Shown here one piece after another: positions 1 through 7,172 of a DNA stretch of 10,296 bases. This stretch comes from an uncultured Collinsella sp. (GTDB taxonomy: Bacteria; Actinomycetota; Coriobacteriia; Coriobacteriales; Coriobacteriaceae): positions 1 through 10,296 of the forward strand of contig URVK01000040.1 in NCBI GenBank assembly GCA_900551305.1, written 5' to 3'. Made by a program: the position numbers and the translations under genes. Numbering within the stretch: the stretch's first letter is position 1; every line of letters begins with the position of its first letter. The notes beneath the pieces were generated by a model. The model made no database searches. It had not been told where the DNA came from and was given only the letters and a program-made list of their open reading frames with translations.

Positions 1-174
1 CAGCTCGGTATCGCCGTACATGCGAATCGATCCGACACGATACGTACCGGCGGGAACCACGACACGAGCACCCCGTGCGTCACGCGCACGGTCTAAAATC
101 TCCTGAAACTCAGCCGTCACGCAACCGCTGCGGTCTGCGAGCTCGGCAGGAACACGAAGGATAGTGAGAGACAT
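1..174 (-). CDS. GH28-like (polygalacturonase-type) beta-helix glycosidase, N-terminal fragment
   Basis: Only the first 58 codons are inside the window; the gene runs off the left edge. It starts at an ATG (base 174) preceded by AAAGGA a few bases upstream and 25 nt after the stop of the preceding GH43 gene, so it is probably the next gene of the same operon. The segment VVVPAGTYRVGSIRMYGDTE (about residues 38-57), preceded by an amphipathic helix (AEFQEILDRARDARG), is the usual entry into a right-handed beta-helix of the GH28/pectate-lyase-like fold, where a 'GG-tV-iPaGtY-tGpi-lkSn-tL' pattern precedes the first coils. No signal peptide is visible, so a cytoplasmic enzyme acting on imported oligosaccharides is likely. 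The catalytic Asp residues of GH28 would lie outside the window, so family and activity remain provisional; another pectate-lyase-fold family is possible. Confidence 0.7.
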   Translation of the reverse strand, partial: MSLTILRVPAELADRSGCVTAEFQEILDRARDARGARVVVPAGTYRVGSIRMYGDTEL

Positions 175-199
175 ATCAGTCCTTTCGTTTCTCAATGGA

Positions 200-1144
200 T
201 CAATGGCCATCGATCGACAAATCGGGGCCAGAATCGCTCCATGCGATTTCAATCGGGTCGTGCTTGATAGGTAAAAACGTAACGGGAAGTATCGAATAGC
301 CCGATGCTCCCAGATCGTCTGGATGCCAATGATCGAGGAGCACATAATGACGCCCACCGGCCTTAAACAGGCAAGTTGCCTGGCCATCGTAGGTGCTTCT
401 GGCGCAATCGCCCACGCAGGGGTTATCGATGAGCTTCCACGGCCCAATCATCTGCGGCGCCGTGCCAAACAGAGCCGGATTCGCCCGCCAGCCAGTACAT
501 CCGCTCGTAAGCAGATAGAGCTGGCCGCATGCACTCAACACACAGGGAGACTCTCGTTCTTGCTCGGAAAAAACGCAAACGAAACCGCCCAGGACGCCTT
601 CGTAGTCGTCGGTAAGCGGTGCGACGTGCAGCGTTTTATTACCCTCGGAGCTACAGATAAGGTATGCAGAACCTCCGTGCTGCTCATACAGCGTGAAATC
701 CCTGCTGTCCTGGCCGCAGGGTCTAAACACATTCACAAGCTCAAAGGGGCCCGTCGGAGCATCGGACGTGGCAACACCCACGCCGGCGAAACGATAGCGC
801 GCATCGTCCGCATGAAACCAAAGGACACAGCGACCCGTCTTGGCATTAAACAGCACGCGTGGTCGCTCCATCACGCCCGAGGGCCTTAAGACATCGTATT
901 CACTCGCGCGCTGCGAGCAAAACACTAGACCGCAGTCGTCCCAGTCGACAAGGTTGGTCGAGCGATAGCAGCGAATACCAATCGCATCCATACGGCGGTT
1001 GACGGTTTTACCCGATTTATCCTCCCCATACCAATAAAAAACGGTTTTTCCCGCTGCTTCGATAGGAAGAATCCATCCGCCATGAGCCTGTATGGGTCTA
1101 CCGGTCGAATCTTGCCAAAGCGTCCCGTTCTTTTGGGCACTCAT
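200..1144 (-). CDS. GH43 enzyme of the exo-beta-1,3-galactanase type (subfamily 24/34-like)
   Basis: A 314-residue single-domain five-bladed beta-propeller glycosidase. The N-terminal IQAHGG (18-23) and FYWYGEDK (36-43) are characteristic of the GH43_24/GH43_34 group. Further landmarks are GVMERPRV (E93), SRDFTLY (D149), SSEGNKTLHVAPLTDDY (165-181), RESP (E198), TYDGQA (Q255) and the C-terminal DHWHPDDLGASGY (271-283). In the characterised fungal exo-beta-1,3-galactanase of this group, a Glu is the catalytic acid and a Gln takes the place of the usual Asp base; E198 and Q255 are the likely equivalents. The predicted role is release of galactose (or a substituted galactose) from the non-reducing end of arabinogalactan-type chains. 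No signal peptide is seen, so it is probably cytoplasmic. Its ATG overlaps the stop of the upstream gene (ATGA, 1141-1144), giving translational coupling. Exact specificity within the clade cannot be decided from sequence alone. Confidence 0.85.
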   Translation of the reverse strand: MSAQKNGTLWQDSTGRPIQAHGGWILPIEAAGKTVFYWYGEDKSGKTVNRRMDAIGIRCYRSTNLVDWDDCGLVFCSQRASEYDVLRPSGVMERPRVLFNAKTGRCVLWFHADDARYRFAGVGVATSDAPTGPFELVNVFRPCGQDSRDFTLYEQHGGSAYLICSSEGNKTLHVAPLTDDYEGVLGGFVCVFSEQERESPCVLSACGQLYLLTSGCTGWRANPALFGTAPQMIGPWKLIDNPCVGDCARSTYDGQATCLFKAGGRHYVLLDHWHPDDLGASGYSILPVTFLPIKHDPIEIAWSDSGPDLSIDGH

Positions 1145-1956
1145 CGAAGGACCTCACCGTTGGCGGAAGTAAGCACTCGACCCCAAATCTCAATCTGGCT
1201 TAACCCGGGAAACCCGTCCTCATCGATTTTGACAAGATTTTGCAGCTTGACCCACGAAACGATACGCCCTCCCAGATCAAACGTTTGCCGCGCTCCCGTC
1301 TTCTTGAGCGCCAGATCGGTAACAGAACCGTCCGAGAGCTCCAGTTGCACCTGGCGCCAGCATGTATCGTGCGGAAAATCGGCGCGAAGGTACAGCCGCA
1401 GTTCATCTGCGTTAACCGGCTCTCCAAAATCAATCTTGAGCCATGCATCCGCACGTCCGGCGACACTCCACGACTCGTGCGGCCAACTTCCGTGATTTGA
1501 CGTCTCCATCACGCCGTCAATCACGTTGCGGGCAACAAATTGGGGGTTATCCATGGGAACATTTGAGGTCACGTGTGGATAAACGCCTGTCATGTCCTCG
1601 CAGTCGCACGCGTTGAGCGAAAGGTTGCGCCAAGCAGCGGCTTCGCGAGGGTCTTCCCATCGAACGTATGCAAAATGCCGATCGCCCTCAAACGCCCATC
1701 CCTTGCCGTAGGCTTTCTGACGGCATCCAAGTGGAATCGGAAATTCAAACGAATCCTCGGTCATGAGGACATGGCTTTCTGCAAGCGAGGCATCGAGCCT
1801 CAACACAAGGCGAACCGGATGGGTATCGCAGCGAACGACGAGTTTGTCGCCGGGTAGATACTCCCCTCGCCATGCCAATGTCACCTCGTCCTCTTGCTCA
1901 GCGGCATACACGACTTCGCCCGTAGCCCGAACGACACTCAAGCTGAGCACAGACAT
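1141..1956 (-). CDS. Stand-alone carbohydrate-binding-like protein with a C-terminal F5/8 type C (galactose-binding-like) domain
   Basis: 271 residues with no recognisable catalytic domain. Residues ~1-110 look like a beta-rich domain I cannot name. Residues ~125-260 resemble a discoidin/F5/8 type C beta-sandwich: ARNVIDGV (142-149), SWPHESWS (157-164), AWLKIDFGEPVNADELRLYL (171-190), then SDGS and a closing GLSQIEIWG (251-259), which matches the usual 'A-n-iDG ... W-iDlG--v-id-i-ly ... eI-iwG' layout. Such domains normally bind sugars and are usually secreted appendages of glycosidases. Here there is neither a signal peptide nor a fused enzyme. It is 12 nt downstream of the large GH43 gene, has an AGAGGA ribosome binding site, and is coupled by ATGA overlap to the next GH43 gene. 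The tight spacing suggests it partners one of these enzymes or is an unrecognised enzyme. Function unknown. Confidence 0.75.
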   Translation of the reverse strand: MSVLSLSVVRATGEVVYAAEQEDEVTLAWRGEYLPGDKLVVRCDTHPVRLVLRLDASLAESHVLMTEDSFEFPIPLGCRQKAYGKGWAFEGDRHFAYVRWEDPREAAAWRNLSLNACDCEDMTGVYPHVTSNVPMDNPQFVARNVIDGVMETSNHGSWPHESWSVAGRADAWLKIDFGEPVNADELRLYLRADFPHDTCWRQVQLELSDGSVTDLALKKTGARQTFDLGGRIVSWVKLQNLVKIDEDGFPGLSQIEIWGRVLTSANGEVLR

Positions 1957-1968
1957 ATATCCTCTTCT

Positions 1969-3600
1969 CTATCGATCGCGATATGAAAACGAACCGAATG
2001 TCGCCGTTGAGCTCTTGTCCCACATATCGATGCATGAAAGACCGACGACCATGCCGGTATAGGCAGGAAAGCCGACGTGCTCGTCGGACAGCACCGAAGC
2101 ATCGAGCACTAGCGGAGCCCCCGCCCCGTCGGCCACAAAGCTGCGACTGTCCCCGTCAAGCGAATAGAAGAAGCGCATGTCATAGCCATCGACTTCGACG
2201 CCAAGCTCAAGCGCCTCGACATCGTCGGGAACCACAATACCAGCATCGCCCAGAGGCATGCCGTAGGTCCCCCTGTCACACGTCATAACCTGGAGCACGC
2301 GACAGGACCGCTTATCATCCCACGTAAGATGCAGATAATAGAATGCACGCGAGTCGTATTCGCAGATCAAACCCGCCATTTGGTTGTAATGACGCGGGGC
2401 AAACCTCACCGTGCATCGCGCGGTCCATGCATGGCTGCAAACGCGACGGACGAGTTTTGACTGCTGATGTGCCGAGCTCGGCGACTCGCCGCCCTTGAGC
2501 GTAAGACCTTCGGGACCGACGCTCCACCAACCACCATCGCGATAACGGCAGCAAAGCCCCTCTTCCTGCCAGAGTCTATCCACATCATCGAAAGTTGTGT
2601 CGTAGGACATAGATTCGCTTGGTGCGGAAACCTCTCCCTGCACATCAAACATGACCGGGGCCGTGCAGGCACCCTCTGCCAGACGCGGCCACCCATCTTG
2701 CCATACAATCCGCGCCATACCGGTCTCGCGGCCAAGCACAGAGTAGCCCGATTCATGTTCATCGAATGCATGCTTGGAGCCATCGCGCTGAGGCAGATAG
2801 CGACTGCATAAAAACAAGACGTACCACGAACCGTCGGGCGCCTGTGCAAAGTTGCCATGTCCCGTACGGCGCAAGGGGCTGTCGCTCAACCAAGCGCACA
2901 CAAGCGGTTCGGGACACATCTCATACGGGCCCCAAAGTTCGTGCGAGCGAGCCATACGGATTCTATGGCGACGACCCGTACCGCCTTCGGCACAGGCAAT
3001 GTAATACCACTGGTCATGCTTGAGCACATGCGGACCCTCGCGCAGCCAGTTGACCGCATCACCGTTATCCAAAACAACCTGAGCTTCACCGATTAGGCCG
3101 TCCTCAAGCGAAAACTCCTGCATTACCAGGCCGTTGAATTTGTGATGGCCATCAATGGGACGAGGATCCCATTGGGGGTTGATAACGTAATGCCGACCGT
3201 TCTCGTGGAAGAACCCGGGGTCGAAACCAGATGCATTGACAAAGACCGGCTTAGACCAAGGGCCGTGTGGATCGCGCGCAGTTACCACATAGTTGCATAC
3301 GTCCTTGAATACGCCATCAATCTGATAGGCAATGGTATATGTGAGCCAAAAAAGATTGTTTGTCTCATCATAGGAAAGATCGGGGGCCCAGACGCCAGCC
3401 GAATCGCGAACACCGCGAAGGTCCAAATCGGGCAGCGCGCCGCCGATAGAGTGCCAGGTAATCAAATCGTCAGATTCGTAGAGCGAAACCGCCGGCACCC
3501 ATTGAAACGTCGACGTGGCGAGATAGTACTTTCCGTGCGCTTGACACAGGCACGGATCTGGATGAAAACCTCGAAGCACGGGATTGGCGATCGTTGTCAT
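1969..3600 (-). CDS. GH43 beta-xylosidase / alpha-L-arabinofuranosidase with C-terminal beta-sandwich domain
   Basis: 543 residues, the usual length for two-domain GH43 xylosidases. The N-terminal five-bladed propeller (~5-320) shows NPVLRGFHPDP (catalytic base D15), GVWAPDLSY (69-77), SGFDPGFF (D127, pKa-modulating Asp), REGPHVLK (E188, general acid) and TGHGNFAQAPDGSWYV (H248, near the conserved metal/active-site position). The C-terminal half (~330-543) resembles the concanavalin-like 'GH43_C2' beta-sandwich: DTTFDD, QMAGLICEYDSRAFYYLHLT, LSDEHVGF and YTGMVVGLSCIDM. Family members release xylose or arabinose from short oligosaccharides, consistent with a cytoplasmic enzyme; there is no signal peptide. 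The ATG lies 3 nt after the HAD gene's stop, and its AAAGGG ribosome binding site is inside the end of the HAD gene. Xylosidase versus arabinofuranosidase specificity cannot be separated by eye. Confidence 0.9.
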   Translation of the reverse strand: MTTIANPVLRGFHPDPCLCQAHGKYYLATSTFQWVPAVSLYESDDLITWHSIGGALPDLDLRGVRDSAGVWAPDLSYDETNNLFWLTYTIAYQIDGVFKDVCNYVVTARDPHGPWSKPVFVNASGFDPGFFHENGRHYVINPQWDPRPIDGHHKFNGLVMQEFSLEDGLIGEAQVVLDNGDAVNWLREGPHVLKHDQWYYIACAEGGTGRRHRIRMARSHELWGPYEMCPEPLVCAWLSDSPLRRTGHGNFAQAPDGSWYVLFLCSRYLPQRDGSKHAFDEHESGYSVLGRETGMARIVWQDGWPRLAEGACTAPVMFDVQGEVSAPSESMSYDTTFDDVDRLWQEEGLCCRYRDGGWWSVGPEGLTLKGGESPSSAHQQSKLVRRVCSHAWTARCTVRFAPRHYNQMAGLICEYDSRAFYYLHLTWDDKRSCRVLQVMTCDRGTYGMPLGDAGIVVPDDVEALELGVEVDGYDMRFFYSLDGDSRSFVADGAGAPLVLDASVLSDEHVGFPAYTGMVVGLSCIDMWDKSSTATFGSFSYRDR

Positions 3601-3603
3601 CGG

Positions 3604-4446
3604 CTACACCCTTTCCCTCAAAATCCTATCTATCGCATACGCGACGCCATCGTGGTCATTGTCGAGCGTTTGCGCATTTGCAGCGGCCTTTACCTGCGGC
3701 AGCGCATTACCCATGGCAATACCGAGGCCCGCTATCGATATCAATTTGACATCGTTCTCGTCGTCTCCGAGCGCGGCAACCTCATCGATTCCCATGCCCA
3801 TTTCCTTTGCCAGGGCGGCAACGCCCTCGGCCTTGGAGCAGCCCTTGGCGATCGCATCGCACCAGCAGACATCGGACTGAACCGCTTCGATGTCATCAAT
3901 GGACAACAGCTCGCGCTTAACCAATCCATAGACCTTAGGGTCGACATGATGAACGGCACCCTTGAGGACTCGCCCGGTATGCTCTTGAGCAGCTTGGCGC
4001 AGCTCGTCATAAGAACCCAATCGGGTATACCGCCGCGTTGCAGGAGACTCTCCACCCCTGCGCTCGATATATCCCGCACACAGGTTAAAATCGCCGCCCG
4101 CAAGCGATATATAGCAATTATGCTCAGCTGCGATATCGATGGTCTTCTGCACATCCACATCGCTCAATCCATGACGGAACACCTCATGGTCGTCAAGCAT
4201 GACATAGGCACCCGAAAGGCAGACGGCGGTATGAGGCAACCCCAGTCCATCGGCGGTCTCGGCAATATTGAACGGATGGCGACCGCTCGCGATGGCGACG
4301 TCTATGCCGGCATCGCGAGCACGGTCGATTGCGCGCCGGTTAGCCGCTGTTATCTGCTTCGACGAGTTGAGTACCGTACCGTCCAAATCGATACAGATCA
4401 GCTTAATCGCGGGGATGGCCACCTTGTCAATGGTCGCGTCTACCAC
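3604..4446 (-). CDS. Cof-type HAD-superfamily (IIB) sugar-phosphatase-like hydrolase
   Basis: About 280 residues from a probable GTG start. HAD motif I is ICIDLDGTVL (nucleophile D20, D22), motif II is in IASGRHP, the motif III lysine is in KGCSKAEGVAAL (K205), and motif IV is GDDENDVKLI (D228, D229), followed by GLGIAMGNA. The large cap between motifs II and III is typical of class IIB (Cof) Mg-dependent phosphatases that act on sugar phosphates or other small phosphorylated metabolites. The start is chosen from a GGAAAGGA sequence (4456-4463) 9 nt upstream of GTG 4446. This gives a 7-nt overlap with the GH88 stop and a protein beginning shortly before motif I, as usual in the family. The longer ATG reading frame from 4554 would add 36 residues lying inside GH88. 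In this operon it could dephosphorylate a PTS-phosphorylated sugar (inference); Cof proteins are promiscuous, so the substrate is open. Confidence 0.85.
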   Translation of the reverse strand: MVDATIDKVAIPAIKLICIDLDGTVLNSSKQITAANRRAIDRARDAGIDVAIASGRHPFNIAETADGLGLPHTAVCLSGAYVMLDDHEVFRHGLSDVDVQKTIDIAAEHNCYISLAGGDFNLCAGYIERRGGESPATRRYTRLGSYDELRQAAQEHTGRVLKGAVHHVDPKVYGLVKRELLSIDDIEAVQSDVCWCDAIAKGCSKAEGVAALAKEMGMGIDEVAALGDDENDVKLISIAGLGIAMGNALPQVKAAANAQTLDNDHDGVAYAIDRILRERV

Positions 4447-5591
4447 AGCAGCGTATCCTTTCCAGCAAGCCGCAAAACCGCCTCGAGGAAATAGTAGTCT
4501 CCGTACACCATGGGAACATGGCGATCCTTTTCGGAGAAATAGGCACCAGAGCACATGGTGACCACACCGTCATGCTCGACATTCCAATCACAGAAACGCG
4601 CATCGGTCGCGCGCAGGATTCTAAGCGCCCACGTCACCCACTCATCGCGCTCCGCACCCTCGCAGGAACGTGCGATTTCGAGCATTCCGCATGCGGCGAT
4701 GCAGCCGGCAAGCGCATCCCACCAGTCGACATCGACGGGCTGACGAAAGTCGAGCTTGGCAACGTTGCCCGTCAGCGAAACCTGGCTGGTAAAGTAGTTC
4801 GCCACGCGCTTTGCCGTTTCGAGGTAACGGGCTTCACCCGTATGACGGTACGAAAGCGCAAAACCGTACACCGCCCACGCCTGACCACGGCTCCAACTCG
4901 AACCCGAAGCATACCCCTGTCCCGCGGGCGTATCGAGCAGCTCGCCATTGTGCGGGTCGAGCACAATAATATGGTTGCACGACCCATCGCCGCGGACCGT
5001 ATTACTCATCACGGTGTCGGCGTGGTCTTCGGCGACATAGGTAAACCGCGGGTCGCCGATAACATCGCTCGCCCAGTAGAGCAGCGGGATGTTCATCATC
5101 GAATCGACGATGACCCAACCGGCGCGATCACGATTCCACGAACGAATGAACTTGCCACGCGGATTATAGCGACCGGCCAAAAGATGGGCAGCATGAAGAC
5201 CGCGCGCCTGGCTGCGCTCGTTACCCGTCAGGCGATAATCGGCAACGGCCGAAAGCAGCCACATAAAGCCGACATCGTGATGAAGGCCGGTATAGCGCTC
5301 GAAGGCGCCGTCGAGCTTGTCCTCCACCTCGCGTGCGGCCGTCAAGTATTTATCGTCCCCGGTCGCGCCGTAGCACTGCCACAAGATGCCCGGCCAAAAA
5401 CCGTTCGTCCACCAAATAAGATCTTCGGGCGTAGCCGACATATCCTTTTTGTAGATACCGTCCTCGGCGATATAGGGGATCTTACCGCCAATTCGATCGC
5501 ACTCGGCACTAAAGCGCTCGATGAGCTTTGCATAGGTCGAGTCCAGCCATGCGGCGTCATCGGAACACAAGTTAAACGGTTGTGTTGACAT
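4440..5591 (-). CDS. GH88 unsaturated glucuronyl hydrolase (UGL)
   Basis: 383 residues, normal for the (alpha/alpha)6-barrel GH88 family. UGLs hydrate the C4=C5 double bond of a terminal unsaturated uronic acid left by polysaccharide lyases and so release it from the remaining sugar, in the cytoplasm. Family landmarks: WWTNGFWPGILW (60-71), LHHDVGFMW with D106, VIVDSMMNIPLLYWAS with D163 (the two Asp residues matching D88 and D149 of Bacillus UGL), TVRGDGS, GQGY (225-228) and SWSRGQAWAVYGF. The start is fixed by AAGGAGG (5596-5602) next to ATG 5591; an ATG 69 codons further upstream would add unrelated sequence inside the preceding gene. It overlaps the upstream membrane-protein gene by 20 nt and the HAD gene by 7 nt. 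GH105 is the main alternative family, but the two-Asp pattern and GQGY segment favour GH88. Lyase origin and exact disaccharide are unknown. Confidence 0.92.
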   Translation of the reverse strand: MSTQPFNLCSDDAAWLDSTYAKLIERFSAECDRIGGKIPYIAEDGIYKKDMSATPEDLIWWTNGFWPGILWQCYGATGDDKYLTAAREVEDKLDGAFERYTGLHHDVGFMWLLSAVADYRLTGNERSQARGLHAAHLLAGRYNPRGKFIRSWNRDRAGWVIVDSMMNIPLLYWASDVIGDPRFTYVAEDHADTVMSNTVRGDGSCNHIIVLDPHNGELLDTPAGQGYASGSSWSRGQAWAVYGFALSYRHTGEARYLETAKRVANYFTSQVSLTGNVAKLDFRQPVDVDWWDALAGCIAACGMLEIARSCEGAERDEWVTWALRILRATDARFCDWNVEHDGVVTMCSGAYFSEKDRHVPMVYGDYYFLEAVLRLAGKDTLLW

Positions 5592-6216
5592 GGATCCTCC
5601 TTGTGAGTTGGTCTGCGGGAATCCCCAGAAGTCGCGAAGCCTCTTCGCGATAATCCCGCGAGCGTTTACGATTTGCTTCGCTATAAATCTGCGAGAGCAA
5701 ATATGCGGCGTATCCGCGTCGACGCCCCGATAGCGTCGCGTATTTGTTCTCCAGCTCGGTTCTATACATCTGCCCGTTATGGCACACGGCGATATCAAAA
5801 TGACGTCGATACGCCTTGACCTGCTGCTCGGTCATGCCGGCCTGCGGCATTTCGATCAAGATGCGGTGACAATGCTTGCGGTCCCCGTTGGCGGCAAAGC
5901 CGTCAAAACCGTCGGCAAGCACCATCGATCGCTGCGCATCGTTTAGCTTGAGGCCCATAAGGCCATTGAAAGCCTCGACCATTTGGTCTTTATCGCCCCG
6001 ACGTGTCAGCGCTATAAAACGCAAGCGCTCGCGGGCAAACACCGACAAGGCAAACCTTGCCCCAAAGCCATCGATCTTAGCGAAAAACCGGTCCAGATCG
6101 CCCTCGCGTGCAGCGACATTCAAGTCGCGATAGATGCGGTAGCGAAGGTAAAAGCCACCCGCCGTAAAGACAATTGTGAGCACGGCAATAAGCGCGATTG
6201 CATATCCCAGACCCAT
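5572..6216 (-). CDS. Unrecognised protein with one N-terminal membrane helix
   Basis: 214 residues. Residues ~4-26 (YAIALIAVLTIVFTAGGFYL) form one hydrophobic helix followed by RYRIYRD; the basic flank predicts the remaining ~185 residues in the cytoplasm. This soluble part is helix-rich and charged, with pairs such as REGDLDRFFAKIDGF, QMVEAFNGLMGL and YLLSQIYSEA that resemble helical-hairpin (TPR-like) repeats, but I see no catalytic motif and cannot name a family. It starts with ATG after GGGAGG at 9-nt spacing, just downstream of a strong hairpin. Its 3' end overlaps GH88 by 20 nt, so it is translated with the enzyme block. A membrane-anchored helical scaffold could dock cytoplasmic enzymes near the transporter, but that is speculation. 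No frameshift or degradation is seen. Confidence 0.75.
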   Translation of the reverse strand: MGLGYAIALIAVLTIVFTAGGFYLRYRIYRDLNVAAREGDLDRFFAKIDGFGARFALSVFARERLRFIALTRRGDKDQMVEAFNGLMGLKLNDAQRSMVLADGFDGFAANGDRKHCHRILIEMPQAGMTEQQVKAYRRHFDIAVCHNGQMYRTELENKYATLSGRRRGYAAYLLSQIYSEANRKRSRDYREEASRLLGIPADQLTRRIHVNTTV

Positions 6217-6239
6217 AGTGGCCTACCTCCCGATGAAAA

Positions 6240-6272
6240 GGGCGAAAGCGGATGGGACCACCGCTTTCGCCC
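6240..6272 (-). terminator. Intra-operon hairpin, probable rho-independent (partial) terminator
   Basis: A perfect inverted repeat: GGGCGAAAGCGG (6240-6251) and CCGCTTTCGCCC (6261-6272), a 12-bp G+C-rich stem with a 9-nt loop. Read on the minus strand the stem is followed directly by TTTTC. It lies between the EIID stop (6291) and the next start (6216), and ends about 23 nt before that ATG. The short U-run suggests incomplete termination, or a 3' stem that protects the PTS mRNA, so that transporter genes are expressed more than the enzyme genes downstream. Confidence 0.8.
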
Positions 6273-6290
6273 AAACACAAACTTTGATCG

Positions 6291-7172
6291 TTAGGCGACC
6301 GTACCGCCGGTGACACCAAGCAGGGTGAAAACGACACACAGTACCAAGATGATCGCAAGCAGAACCATGGCGCTGTTCTTGGACTTGGACTTACGCAGGT
6401 AAGCAAAGGAGCCAAGCGTGATTGACAGCGGGACAATGCCCGGAAGAATCGAATCGAGCATGGCCTGCAGGTTGAAGGTGGCACCGCCCGTGGGGATAAC
6501 GAGCGTAGTGGTGACCGTAACGAACTGTGCGGTCATGGCGCCGACCATGATCATGCCCAGGACCGTAAAGCCCTTGGTGAAGGCCTGCATCTTACCCGAT
6601 GCCATAGCCTCGGTAATAAAGCCAGTGCCCAGCTTCATGCCCAGGCTGCCACAGAACCAGTGGATGATCTGGTTGGGCACGTTGTAGACAAGGGCGAACA
6701 GGATGGGGCCGAGCCAAGAACCCTGCTGCGAGAAACCAATGGCAACGCCGGTTGCGATAACACGCAGGCAGGAAAGCTGGATGGAGTCGCCGATACCGGC
6801 GATCGGGCCCATGAGGGCAACCTTGATGGCCTCAATGGAGTTGTCATCAAACTCCTCGCCGGCATCGAGGGCGGCCTTGCGCTCGTACTCCATCGAAATG
6901 ACGATGGCGTAGATGAACGAGGCGAACATAGGGGTGGTGTTAAAGAAGTTCTGGTGGCGCTGAAGTGCGTCATAGTACTCGTCGGTGTCCTTGCCGTAGA
7001 TATCGGCAATGAACGGCTCGAGCTGCCAGACGGTGGAAGTGCCCTGCTGCTTGGTGTAAGACGTGCAGAACATCAGCCACCAGACACGGGTGAAGAGTCG
7101 ACGGACGATACTCTTCTTCTTTTGCTCGGTCAGCCCGTTTTTGGGCTCCGTGGCGACGGCGGTGTTAGTCAT
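6291..7172 (-). CDS. PTS mannose/fructose/sorbose-family EIID component
   Basis: 293 residues, the usual size for EIID. It forms the membrane translocation unit together with EIIC. Recognisable features are the N-terminal RRLFTRVWWLMFCTSYTKQQG, the ALQRHQNFFNTTPMFASFI segment (common EIID pattern 'l-RH-eFFNTnP-'), GPIAGIGDSIQ (EIID signature 'GPlAGiGDS'), and hydrophobic stretches near the C-terminus (ITLGSFAYL, then MVLLAIILVLCVVFTLLGV). The start at ATG 7172 is chosen because AGGAGG (7182-7187) sits 9 nt upstream; an in-frame ATG at 7238 lies inside EIIC and would add 22 unrelated residues. It overlaps the end of EIIC by 8 nt, implying coupled translation and matched stoichiometry. A stem-loop terminator follows its stop codon. 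Confidence 0.95.
   Translation of the reverse strand: MTNTAVATEPKNGLTEQKKKSIVRRLFTRVWWLMFCTSYTKQQGTSTVWQLEPFIADIYGKDTDEYYDALQRHQNFFNTTPMFASFIYAIVISMEYERKAALDAGEEFDDNSIEAIKVALMGPIAGIGDSIQLSCLRVIATGVAIGFSQQGSWLGPILFALVYNVPNQIIHWFCGSLGMKLGTGFITEAMASGKMQAFTKGFTVLGMIMVGAMTAQFVTVTTTLVIPTGGATFNLQAMLDSILPGIVPLSITLGSFAYLRKSKSKNSAMVLLAIILVLCVVFTLLGVTGGTVA

Noticed and set aside
3142..4494. 450-codon open frame on the plus strand
   Set aside because: It lies antisense to the HAD gene and the GH43 start, crosses two well-supported genes, and its translation shows no domain pattern. Long antisense frames are common opposite G+C-rich coding sequence.
4447..4554. N-terminal extension of the HAD protein from an ATG at 4554
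   Set aside because: It would put 36 atypical residues before motif I and overlap GH88 by over 100 nt; the GTG at 4446 has a better-spaced ribosome binding site.
4518..5588. 356-codon open frame on the plus strand opposite GH88
   Set aside because: Exactly antisense to a gene with clear catalytic motifs; the product is Arg- and Ile-rich without recognisable domains and has no convincing ribosome binding site.
5592..5798. N-terminal extension of GH88 from an ATG at 5798
   Set aside because: The extra 69 residues overlap the upstream gene and match no GH88 sequence, while a strong AAGGAGG sits immediately before ATG 5591.
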